From Caldithrix sp964598255 (GTDB taxonomy: Bacteria > Calditrichota > Calditrichia > Calditrichales > Calditrichaceae): a stretch of DNA of 64,000 nt. Below the pieces are notes generated by a model, which saw only the letters and a list, made by a program, of their open reading frames with translations, searched no databases and was not told the origin of the DNA. The stretch spans positions 61,920 through 125,919 of the forward strand of contig CAZRBA010000037.1 in assembly GCA_964598255.1 (NCBI GenBank), read 5' to 3'. This document shows, in pieces, positions 17,609-26,355 of the stretch; positions within the stretch are counted from its first letter, which is position 1, and each line of letters starts with the position of its first letter. Both the position numbers and the translations under genes were made by a program.

Positions 17609-18637
17609 TTACTTTTCAAGTTTTTCTTTCAATTTTTGTAGTTCTTTTTCCAACTCACGAATACGCTGCATCATTTCGGGTAAATGGCGAATGGTGGCTT
17701 CGATACGCTTTTGTTTTAGGATTGGTCGCCCGGGAATGCCAAAAAAAACAGCGCCTTCGGGAACGTTTTTGGAAATACCTGTTTTGGCGGCAATCATGGC
17801 CCGATCGTTTATTTTAATATGGCCGGTAATTCCAACCTGCCCGCCAATGGTTACGTTCTTACCAACTTCTGTACTACCGGCAATTCCGGTTTGGGCTGCA
17901 ATTACCGTATTTTCGCCGATTTTAACATTATGCGCTATTTGCACCAGGTTATCGAATTTACAGCCTTTGTGTACAATGGTTGATCCCGTAGTTGCCCGAT
18001 CAATAGTGGAGTTGGCACCGATCTCCACATCATCTTCGATAACTACATTCCCGATTTGCGGAATTTTGTAATAAACACCGCCGTTAGGGGCAAATCCGAA
18101 TCCGTCGCTACCCACAACCACGCCATTATGCAAAATAACGCGATTGCCAATAAGGCAATCTTCGCGTATCGATACATTGGGATACAAAACACAGTCGTTA
18201 CCGACAACTACGTTTTTCAACAACACCACACCCGGATAAACAATGGTTCCGGCTCCTATTTTTACATTCGGCCCGATATAGGCCAAAGGCGCAATCCGTG
18301 CCGTTGAATCAACTTGTGCCGTAGGGTGCACAAAGGCCTGCTGCGAAATACCCTCAAAATAATCATGTTGTTTCGGGGTAAATAACTTTAATATCTGCAT
18401 AAAAGCAAGATAGGCATTAGGAACCAAAATATACGGAATTTGTACTTCGCTCAGCTCCTTATCCACTACAATGGCACTGGCGTGCGTAGTACTTAAATAC
18501 TGCTTATATTTAGGGTTGGCCAAAAAGGTTATTTGCCCTGGATGTGCCTCTTCTATTTTACCCGGGCCTGAGATTTCGATATCTTCAGGCCCGTGTAATT
18601 CGCCTTGCAGTGCTTCTGCAATTTCTTTAAGCGTCAT
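17609..18637 (-). CDS. lpxD: UDP-3-O-acylglucosamine N-acyltransferase LpxD
   Basis: A 342-residue acyltransferase for the third step of lipid A synthesis. The N-terminal UDP-binding domain (1-100) is followed by hexapeptide repeats of a left-handed beta helix (about 105-300). The catalytic His is in NLVQIAHNVKIG near residue 238. A short C-terminal coiled coil (REL and LEK repeats) ends the chain. It starts 12 bases after ompH and stops 14 bases before lpxC-fabZ, so the set is a single operon. Confidence 0.96.
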   Translation of the reverse strand: MTLKEIAEALQGELHGPEDIEISGPGKIEEAHPGQITFLANPKYKQYLSTTHASAIVVDKELSEVQIPYILVPNAYLAFMQILKLFTPKQHDYFEGISQQAFVHPTAQVDSTARIAPLAYIGPNVKIGAGTIVYPGVVLLKNVVVGNDCVLYPNVSIREDCLIGNRVILHNGVVVGSDGFGFAPNGGVYYKIPQIGNVVIEDDVEIGANSTIDRATTGSTIVHKGCKFDNLVQIAHNVKIGENTVIAAQTGIAGSTEVGKNVTIGGQVGITGHIKINDRAMIAAKTGISKNVPEGAVFFGIPGRPILKQKRIEATIRHLPEMMQRIRELEKELQKLKEKLEK

Positions 18638-18649
18638 GTTATTTCCAGA

Positions 18650-19192
18650 TTATTTTTTCTTCTTTTTGGACGAGGGGATACCTTTGTTTAATTCTTCGAG
18701 TACACGATCGGTAATGTCGTATTTGGGTTTGGCGTGCACCAAAGCTCCGGATGAGGCATCAAAGATAAAATCATAGCCATCTTCTTCGCCTATTTTGGCA
18801 ATTAATTTGTTTATTTTATCAATAATGGGTTTGGTCAGCTCCATGCTTTTTTTGTAAAATTCACCTTCCGGGCCTAATTTTTCGTATTTGTATTTTTCGA
18901 TGGCCAAAGCTTTGTCCTGAGCTTCCTGCATTTTCTGCTGTTTTTTCTCGGGGCTCAACAATAGGCTCTGAGAATCGATTTCCTGCAGAAGGTCATTGTA
19001 TTCTTTTACCATCTTTTGATATTCTGCATCGTATTTGTTGCGCAATTGTTGCAACTGTTTTTGTGCGTCCACGTATTCCTGATATTCGTTTAAAATACGC
19101 TGCGATTCCACATAAGCGAATTTTTGGGCGCGGGCCGGTATAATAAACAGGCCAACCATCAAAACGACTAAAAATGATACATAACTTCTCAC
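18650..19192 (-). CDS. skp: OmpH/Skp family periplasmic chaperone
   Basis: 180 residues. Signal peptide about 1-22 ending in ARA, then FAYVESQRILNEYQEYVDAQKQL, a long coiled coil and the C-terminal FDASSGALVHAKPKYDITDRVLEELN typical of OmpH/Skp. The family forms trimers that hold unfolded outer-membrane proteins on the way to BamA. Start is a GTG with AGGAGG seven bases upstream. It follows bamA directly and leads lpxD, the classic order. Confidence 0.93.
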   Translation of the reverse strand: MRSYVSFLVVLMVGLFIIPARAQKFAYVESQRILNEYQEYVDAQKQLQQLRNKYDAEYQKMVKEYNDLLQEIDSQSLLLSPEKKQQKMQEAQDKALAIEKYKYEKLGPEGEFYKKSMELTKPIIDKINKLIAKIGEEDGYDFIFDASSGALVHAKPKYDITDRVLEELNKGIPSSKKKKK

Positions 19193-19286
19193 GTCATACC
19201 TCCTAAAAAGTGTTTAATCTTTTTACATAATTTCAATTAATAAATCATTGAATATATAAAAAATATAATTATTGTCCAAATTGAAA

Positions 19287-21614
19287 CTAAAAGCGCCCGA
19301 ATTGAAAATGTACTTTCCATTTCCCGTGACGCTGTCCGTATTCGTTGTAATAATCGAAGCCGTAACCGAAATCGATGCCGATGATTCCCACCATGGGCAT
19401 AAACAAACGGACGCCAAAGCCAACCGAGCGGCGTAAACTAAACGGATTGACTTCGTCCAAATCGCGCCAGGCATTTCCTGCTTCTGCAAAGAACAAACCG
19501 AATATGGTAGGATTGGGCGAAATGGGGAAACGCAATTCAAGAGTATTACGCACCATTGCTTTGCCGCCCAAAGGACTTCCCGAAGCAGTCAAAGGTCCTA
19601 CCTGCCCATCGTCGTAACCGCGTAACTGTTCGGAAAAGCCCAAACCGCTACCACCCAAATAGAAATATTCACCGTACAAAATACGCGTACGTTTTTTTAA
19701 GGGCAGCAAAAAGGCATATTTGTTGTGGCTGTAAAGTACAAGGCCAAAAGGCAAAGGTAGGTACCATTCCGAAACGACGGATGTTTTAAAGAAATCCTGA
19801 TCGCCGCCCAAGGGTCCGCCGGAAAGTTCGGTGGTTAAAGAGTTAACGGAACCATGGGTGGGAAATTCGGGATTATTACGGCTGTCGCGCGTAATAATTT
19901 GGGTTAGGCTGATTTGTTTGGTTTGGCCCGTATCACCAAAATAGGAGCGATAGCTGGCCGCCAGTTCCGGATCGCGGATGTTGGAAATTTGCGAAAGTGC
20001 ATAGCGAAAAATCCAATCGCCCCGAAAATAATTATCCGGCCAATAAAAACGACGGCCTATGCGTAACGATGCGCCGCGGTCTTTTTGATCCCAAGGATAA
20101 TATCCGCCGCCACGCCGTGTGTCGAATAAGGAAAATCCGCCCAAAGTAGGTGTGTTAAACATCCATGGTTCGGTAAAACTAAGAGAAATGGAACGGTAAA
20201 TACTACCAAACTGCCAATCAAAAACCAAACGCTGTCCGTCGCCGCCTTCAAACGGATGGGCCAATGAGAAATTATTAAACGTAAGCCCGATGCTTCCGAT
20301 CAATCCGTCGCGCTGGCTGTAACCGGCGGACATATTGGCCATGTCTGTCGATTTTTCTTTTACTTTAACCAATAGATTGACGAAACGATCGTCATTGGGG
20401 ATTAACTTAACGTCCGGATTGGCGTAGGCAAAATAGTTCAAAATGGTAATATCACGGATGGAGCGCTCCAGTTTACTGCTATTGAACACATCTCCCGGAT
20501 GAATTTTAAATTCACGGCGAATCACTTTTTCGTTTGTTTTGGTGTTGCCTTCGACTATAATTTGTTTGATGCGCACCACATTACCTTCGATGATTTTAAA
20601 ATGGATATTCAACGTATCTTGCCCTACGGGAATTTCACGCGGTTGAATATTGGCGAACAGGTACCCCTGATTGTAATACATTTTTTGCAAGCGATCGCGA
20701 ACGCCTTCGTCGTATTTTTTTTGATTGTACACATCGCCTTTGTCAATATCCAAAGCGGCTCTAAGAGCTTCGTCGCTAAATATGGTATTCCCTTCGAAGG
20801 TAATATCGCCAAAATAGTATTTATGGCCTTCGTTAATCCAGATATCGATGTACAAATCGGATTTGTCCGGACTGTACGAAATGGAATCTTTTACGATTTC
20901 GGCATCGCGGAAGCCGTTGTTTTTGTAAAACGCAATAATTTTCTTTTTGTCATCTTCAAATTTTTTGGGATCAAAGTCTGCACTACGCCACCAGCGATCT
21001 TCTTTAATTTCTTTCATTTGGCTCTTTAATTTGCTATCGCTAAAATGTTTGTTACCATGGAAACGAATCTTTTTAACCTGAACTTCTTTACCTTCGTTAA
21101 TATTAACAAGCAAATTGACGTAGTGTTTTCCTGCGGTTACTGTGTCGATTTTAACCTTGGCAAGCAAATATCCTTCGTCATGGTATTTTTTGAGAAGTTT
21201 TTCGCGCATATTAAAAAGTTTGTAATCGGAGACAACCATACTGCGGTAAGTATTCAGCTCTTCTTCCACATCTTTTTTGGACAAGGCGTCGTTTCCTTTA
21301 ATTACCACATCCCGCAAACGAGGGTATTCTTTAACCCGAATCAACAAATCGAGTCCTTTAAGGGTTTGGTTGGTTACGTAAACTTTGATATCGGAAAATA
21401 TATTTAAGGCCCAAAGATTTTTAACGGCCTTTTGGATATCTTCACCGTTTATCTTCATACCTGCGCGTAAGCCGGAGTTTAAACGGATCATACTGGCATC
21501 CGCGCTTTCGTTGCCCTCAATTTTAAGGGAATTGACTTCCACTTTTTGTGTTTGTCCAAAAAGAAATGTCGTAGATAGTAAAACCAATAACAGGAAACCA
21601 ATGGTTCTCTGCAC
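19287..21614 (-). CDS. bamA: Outer membrane protein assembly factor BamA
   Basis: About 775 residues: signal peptide (to about residue 20), five POTRA domains (about 20-420) and a 16-strand barrel to the C-terminal VHFQFGRF with terminal Phe. The conserved lid-loop region containing EQLRGYDDGQVG is present. BamA inserts beta-barrels into the outer membrane. I place the start at a GTG at 21614, because a strong GGAGG lies five bases upstream of it; the ATG four codons earlier overlaps that ribosome site. It follows tamB with a gap of about 13 bases, which links the two related assembly pathways in one operon. Confidence 0.95.
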   Translation of the reverse strand: MQRTIGFLLLVLLSTTFLFGQTQKVEVNSLKIEGNESADASMIRLNSGLRAGMKINGEDIQKAVKNLWALNIFSDIKVYVTNQTLKGLDLLIRVKEYPRLRDVVIKGNDALSKKDVEEELNTYRSMVVSDYKLFNMREKLLKKYHDEGYLLAKVKIDTVTAGKHYVNLLVNINEGKEVQVKKIRFHGNKHFSDSKLKSQMKEIKEDRWWRSADFDPKKFEDDKKKIIAFYKNNGFRDAEIVKDSISYSPDKSDLYIDIWINEGHKYYFGDITFEGNTIFSDEALRAALDIDKGDVYNQKKYDEGVRDRLQKMYYNQGYLFANIQPREIPVGQDTLNIHFKIIEGNVVRIKQIIVEGNTKTNEKVIRREFKIHPGDVFNSSKLERSIRDITILNYFAYANPDVKLIPNDDRFVNLLVKVKEKSTDMANMSAGYSQRDGLIGSIGLTFNNFSLAHPFEGGDGQRLVFDWQFGSIYRSISLSFTEPWMFNTPTLGGFSLFDTRRGGGYYPWDQKDRGASLRIGRRFYWPDNYFRGDWIFRYALSQISNIRDPELAASYRSYFGDTGQTKQISLTQIITRDSRNNPEFPTHGSVNSLTTELSGGPLGGDQDFFKTSVVSEWYLPLPFGLVLYSHNKYAFLLPLKKRTRILYGEYFYLGGSGLGFSEQLRGYDDGQVGPLTASGSPLGGKAMVRNTLELRFPISPNPTIFGLFFAEAGNAWRDLDEVNPFSLRRSVGFGVRLFMPMVGIIGIDFGYGFDYYNEYGQRHGKWKVHFQFGRF

Positions 21615-21627
21615 AGTCACCTCCATC

Positions 21628-24600
21628 TTAAAATGTGAATGAATGTCGTAATCTGATTTTTATGTCTTCTAAATATTGTTTTTGATTGGGTATTTTGTAA
21701 TACCCCATCAATTCCCGATCATACTCAATTTCGAGCAAAATGTTTCTTAAAAAACGATACTCGATGCCAAAAGAATGATTCATATCAAACGTTGGCTTTG
21801 TTTTGTCGTAAACCGATACCAATTGTCCGGTATAGGTTAAATACAAATTTTGCGTTAAATATTTCCCCAAAGTGACTTCCGAACTGGACATCAGAAACAA
21901 ATAGGGAGTTGTCGTATTAAACGGATTAATCAATGGTTGATTTCGTCCGAAATTTCGTCCGCCGTATCCGATACTTGTGTAAAACAGGTTCTTGGCAATA
22001 TTGGAATTTATTCGGACAAAATCAATACCAAGATTTCGTTCGATTGCACGTTCGATGGGTCGAAATAGTGGCCGGAAGATGTATTTATCGGTTACAGCGC
22101 CACCAACACTTGTAGCCTTTTCCCGTAAGTTTCCAACGGAAAATCCCAGATACGACAATACCCTTTCCTGATCTTCGCCGATTTGTGGATCGGCGGAGAC
22201 TAACTTAAATTTAAAATTTTCAAGACTTCCCTGTTGTTTTTCCTGATGCGTTTCAGGATCGACAGCATAAAGTTTGAGATAAATTGTCTTGGGCATTGCC
22301 CCGATGCTATCGCGAATGGTTGTCCAGGCTTGTCCGGAAATAAAGGGATAGGGGCTGGCTTCGGTGAATTCGGCCTGAAAGTAATCGACACGAAATGTTT
22401 GATCCAAGTATTCTAGGCGGCCTCGGGATGAGCTTACTTTTCCGCTTACTCGGAAGGTATTATTGCTTAAAACCCCGCGCAAATGCAATCCTGGGCTTGA
22501 TTCGTCCACAAACAATTCGGTATTTACGTTATCAATGTAAGCGGGAATTTCACGGAAGTACACCACATCTTCTCCCGAGGTTACCCACAAATCCCAATCG
22601 ATATTTTCCAGAAATTCGAGTACCGCATCCGAACGATCGGTTGGTGCTTTGTCCATGGTTAAAAAGGGGAAGGTGAGCCGTGTGTCGTAAATGGTTACCT
22701 TGCCGTGTGCCAAAGGATGTTTAACAGGGCCGGCAAAGTAAAATTTTTCGTTAGGTTTTTCGCCGCTTAATGCTAAACGGCCAAAATCTTTCGGCCGCAT
22801 AAAGCCGGGTAAATGGAGTTGTATGCCCCGACCTGTTGTTTCCATTTGTAAAACACCGAAATCCAGATCGAGCCCTTTGAAATACCAAGGCGAAAGATGA
22901 CGTCCGTCGGCCAGGGTTACATTGCGTACTGTATTTATGGTTAAACTTTGCCCGCCGGCGGATGCGGTAAAATTGACAATATTCACTTTGTTGCTGCCTG
23001 ATTTTTTTTCGATGACGCCGCTAATGTTTTGGATATGAGGCGCTATATTTTGGAGCCATAATTCGCCACGATTTATGACCATAAGACCGCTGCTTAAACG
23101 AATACGTTCGGGAGTTCCGCCAAAGGCCAGATGTAAATTAACATCGGATACGCCTTTTTCGAAAAACGGTTGGTATAAGGGAATTAAGCTGAGTAGATCT
23201 CCGTCAAAATTCAAGAACAGATCGATGTTGCCGGTTGAATACAAGGGTATTTGCCCTAGGCCGGTTAATTGAAAATGATCGCGCCGTGAGATTTCCAGTC
23301 GATCGATTTTCAACACTTGGTCTTTGGTATGGAAAATGGTTCCGCCATCAATGTAAGCGTTTTGCAGGCGTACGGACAAATGATCAAAATCTATGCGGTC
23401 CAAGGTACCGTCATCGATCGTTACGTTTAAATCGATTTTGGGCTGTTGCAGTTTTCCGTTTAAAACGAGAGAATAATTTGCCGCTCCGCTTATGTGAAAT
23501 CCTCTTGGATTGAGAGTAGTTAGGACTTGCTCTATATCGACATTGTTGCCGGAAAAGGCTCCTTTTACCGTTCGTTTTGCCAGATCAATATTTCCTTTCC
23601 CTTGAATAACGGGCAGATTATTAATCGCGATAAAAAGCGAATCCACGTCGATTGAATCTTTATTGGCAAGCAATTGTATTCCGGCCTGATAGTAGCCCAC
23701 ATCGTTAAAGACGAATCGATCTCCCGTTAAATTTGCCGATAGAAGGGGATTATGAATATCTCCGTGTAGTAGGACGCGACCGTTGATGTTGCCCAAAAAA
23801 TGGAAATTATTGGCAATAACAGAATCGCTAAAGGCTTGTACGATATTAAAGTGGTTGAATTGAATTTGTCCGTTGAGATACTGCTTGTTTTTAAAATCGA
23901 CTTCCAACGTTCCGCTCAATTGATTTCCAAAACGGAAATTTCCCGAATAATATGAATCGCTAAAGGTCATTTTGGTATTGCCGGTAATGTTTTTAAGGCG
24001 CATTAATCCGTTCAATACTCTATGCGAGGTGAATAAGTTACTAAGGGTCGCAACAATTTCGATTTGATTTTTAAGATTGGTCCGGTCGGTTAATTTCAAA
24101 TTAAATTTAAGCCTGTTTAAAGGGCCGGTTATAGCAAATAGGCTATGTGTACGTTTTAAAACAGGGAGCAGAAATTCGGCTGTGGTAAATTTTTGGAGGG
24201 GGAAATTTTCAATTATACCCTTTTCAATACGGGGATTACGCAAATAATTATTTATGTGCAATAAGGCATTAAAACCGGCTGCATTCGAACGGATAATATT
24301 TACCCATAGGTCTTGCTTATTTCCGGTAATATCGCCATTTACACTTAAAATGGTATCCTTAGCAGAGGCTAAAGAATAGGCCCAATTCCCTTTTATTTTC
24401 CCATTTTCTATATTTGAGCTTAGTTGTAAATCCAGAATGTGTGTTTTTTGGGAGAGGCGGTCGAAAATGAGATGGGTGGAGGTTAGATGCTTTGCCTTTA
24501 AATGAATACGAACCTGCCCGTTATGCCGATTCAGGTAACCCGTTCCTTTTACCGTGTTTTCATTTCCCATTTGTGCATAAATGACCGGCAAACGGATACT

Positions 24601-25785
24601 ATCCGGTGAGAATGACATTTTTGCTTTGATCGCATCCAAACTGCGTCCAGAGGGGAAGCGAAATTTTCCGTCTTTGAGCTCTATGGTTCCGGAAGCTGTA
24701 GCTGGATTGACGGTTAAAAATATTTTACCGGCAATGGATGCATCCGAATACCAATGTGTTTGTTCGTTGGCAAATGCTTTTCTTAGATGAAGGCCGCTGA
24801 ATTGAAGAACGGCCTGAAACGTGGGTTTTAACATGTTGGCTATCCACATTTTACCGGCAAAATCGGATCGGGCAAATTTTCCGCGTAAGCTATCGACTAC
24901 CAATCGGTTATTGGAAATCGCGGCCTTAAATTCCAAATTCCGAAGGTCTCTATTTCGATAACTTAAATTAAAGTTCCGGAAACGTAATTCTCCATTAAGT
25001 CGTATACTATCGGGATTAAAATGCTGGTTTTCGAAAAGAATCCATCCTGAAATATTTCCCGTACGGAATGTTAGGTTCGGAAAAAAATTTTCAATAAATT
25101 CATTTTGCACTTGATAGTTGGCTAAGCGGCAAAGAAGGCGAACTTTTTCATTTTTTAAATTGATGCGGGCGGAAATATCCATTTGATCGGGCTTATCGGA
25201 GAGGAAACTTCCGCTGAGGCCTATATCGATTAAATTTTCACCGTCCGATTTTAGGATTCCGTTTAAATGACGTACAATGAGAATACTATCTGTATTTGCG
25301 CGATGTATGGCTACTTGCCCGTCTTCGATGCGTACAAATTTGATTGTATTTTTTTTATTTAACCGGTTAATTAATGATTGTAGAATTTTCCAGATATCCG
25401 TACTCTTTTTAGGGCTACGAACGGGATTGCTTTGCCGAATGATAAGTTGCGGGTTTACCAGGGTGATATTCTCTAAGGAACGTAACGGGCTTTTGGGATG
25501 TATTAACAGACTGGTTAGCCGATAACTTAGGCGAATGCTGTTCAATGTTAATTTGAATCGTTTATTGTCGGATTTTAATGCCACATTGTTGAAACGAAGG
25601 GTACCGAGTCCTATTTTGAAGTTATCCAAGTTTATGGAATAAGGGAGGTTTTCTTCTGCTGAGGACAACAAATATCGTTTAACCGGTTGTGCTAAACCTG
25701 TCCAGTTTAGTAACGAGGGTAAAGCAAGTAAAAAAATACCGAAAATGGTAACAATAAGAGAAAAAATTAAGATTATTTTTTTCAT
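21628..25785 (-). CDS. tamB: Translocation and assembly module protein TamB (DUF490)
   Basis: About 1,385 residues: one N-terminal membrane anchor (about 5-25 from the chosen ATG), a very long stretch of repeated beta structure forming the lipid-conducting groove of AsmA/TamB-type proteins, and the C-terminal TamB domain with GRLEYLDQTFRVDYFQAEF and DFVRINSNIAKN segments. The family bridges inner and outer membranes and moves phospholipids or helps assemble barrels. I start at the second Met, directly before the basic residues and the hydrophobic anchor; an in-frame start 11 codons earlier is possible. First gene of the outer-membrane block. Confidence 0.9.
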   Translation of the reverse strand: MKKIILIFSLIVTIFGIFLLALPSLLNWTGLAQPVKRYLLSSAEENLPYSINLDNFKIGLGTLRFNNVALKSDNKRFKLTLNSIRLSYRLTSLLIHPKSPLRSLENITLVNPQLIIRQSNPVRSPKKSTDIWKILQSLINRLNKKNTIKFVRIEDGQVAIHRANTDSILIVRHLNGILKSDGENLIDIGLSGSFLSDKPDQMDISARINLKNEKVRLLCRLANYQVQNEFIENFFPNLTFRTGNISGWILFENQHFNPDSIRLNGELRFRNFNLSYRNRDLRNLEFKAAISNNRLVVDSLRGKFARSDFAGKMWIANMLKPTFQAVLQFSGLHLRKAFANEQTHWYSDASIAGKIFLTVNPATASGTIELKDGKFRFPSGRSLDAIKAKMSFSPDSIRLPVIYAQMGNENTVKGTGYLNRHNGQVRIHLKAKHLTSTHLIFDRLSQKTHILDLQLSSNIENGKIKGNWAYSLASAKDTILSVNGDITGNKQDLWVNIIRSNAAGFNALLHINNYLRNPRIEKGIIENFPLQKFTTAEFLLPVLKRTHSLFAITGPLNRLKFNLKLTDRTNLKNQIEIVATLSNLFTSHRVLNGLMRLKNITGNTKMTFSDSYYSGNFRFGNQLSGTLEVDFKNKQYLNGQIQFNHFNIVQAFSDSVIANNFHFLGNINGRVLLHGDIHNPLLSANLTGDRFVFNDVGYYQAGIQLLANKDSIDVDSLFIAINNLPVIQGKGNIDLAKRTVKGAFSGNNVDIEQVLTTLNPRGFHISGAANYSLVLNGKLQQPKIDLNVTIDDGTLDRIDFDHLSVRLQNAYIDGGTIFHTKDQVLKIDRLEISRRDHFQLTGLGQIPLYSTGNIDLFLNFDGDLLSLIPLYQPFFEKGVSDVNLHLAFGGTPERIRLSSGLMVINRGELWLQNIAPHIQNISGVIEKKSGSNKVNIVNFTASAGGQSLTINTVRNVTLADGRHLSPWYFKGLDLDFGVLQMETTGRGIQLHLPGFMRPKDFGRLALSGEKPNEKFYFAGPVKHPLAHGKVTIYDTRLTFPFLTMDKAPTDRSDAVLEFLENIDWDLWVTSGEDVVYFREIPAYIDNVNTELFVDESSPGLHLRGVLSNNTFRVSGKVSSSRGRLEYLDQTFRVDYFQAEFTEASPYPFISGQAWTTIRDSIGAMPKTIYLKLYAVDPETHQEKQQGSLENFKFKLVSADPQIGEDQERVLSYLGFSVGNLREKATSVGGAVTDKYIFRPLFRPIERAIERNLGIDFVRINSNIAKNLFYTSIGYGGRNFGRNQPLINPFNTTTPYLFLMSSSEVTLGKYLTQNLYLTYTGQLVSVYDKTKPTFDMNHSFGIEYRFLRNILLEIEYDRELMGYYKIPNQKQYLEDIKIRLRHSFTF

Positions 25786-26175
25786 TAAACCGATATCTGA
25801 TTTTTTAATGTTGCCCAAAGGCCAAAATTGGTGCCATCCAGCCGGCGCTATTGATAAGATTTTTTAAATTTTTTATTGCCCCAAACATTTCTTGCGCCCG
25901 AATGCCGTTAATTTTTAATTAACTTGTAAATTTCAACGCTGATATCCGGATATGGGTTCCTTCCATTCCGTCCAAACGTTTAAAATTATTAAAATAAGAT
26001 AAGAATGTCAAAGGAAAGATCGGGTATGAATAAGGAGACAAAATTTTGTTAATAAATTACTTGGCAAACAGTAGGCGTATTTTTTAAACGATCATTTATT
26101 GCCAAAGAATTATGAGGCGTGTTTATAAGTGTTTGATAAATTGCTGCTGGGAGCCTTAAAAAAGGAAAAAGGATG

Positions 26176-26193
26176 AAACCGTTTAAACGGTTT
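26176..26193. promoter_or_regulatory. 18-base perfect palindrome, copy 1
   Basis: AAACCGTTTAAACGGTTT, identical on both strands. It is repeated exactly at 26263-26280. Such symmetric sites of this length are typical operators for LacI-type or similar dimeric repressors. No matching regulator gene is in the window. A hairpin role is less likely because the symmetrical centre leaves almost no loop and there is no T run. Confidence 0.5.
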
Positions 26194-26262
26194 AGCGTCG
26201 TGGTATCCCATCCTTGGTCCTTTGTTTAATCGGTAATATTGCTAAGTGTATAGGTCATATAC

Positions 26263-26280
26263 AAACCGTTTAAACGGTTT
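26263..26280. promoter_or_regulatory. 18-base perfect palindrome, copy 2
   Basis: Exact second copy of AAACCGTTTAAACGGTTT, with centres 87 bases apart, about eight helical turns. That spacing would allow two repressor dimers on the same face and loop formation. The target gene is unclear: the only gene downstream on either strand is tamB, about 480 bases away. Confidence 0.5.
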
Positions 26281-26355
26281 CCGCAACGGCTTTCACCTGA
26301 ATTATACTTCAAAGTTTTTGGCAGCCTCCCAAAATTTACAAACGTTTAAAAACGT

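Larger units (their letters stand above)
25819..26355. other. Non-coding spacer with two palindromes
   Basis: A stretch of about 540 bases between the Fe-S oxidoreductase gene and tamB. It is AT-rich. It holds two copies of an 18-base perfect palindrome (listed separately) and, near 26340-26360, a related AACGTTTAAAAACGTT sequence overlapping the 3' end region of the oxidoreductase gene. I see no tRNA or convincing protein gene. A clear promoter for tamB is not visible. Confidence 0.6.

Noticed and set aside
26173..26229. 18-codon plus-strand frame after AAAGG that contains the first palindrome
   Set aside because: No gene follows on that strand for it to regulate, and its sequence is dominated by the palindrome; chance is more likely than a leader peptide.
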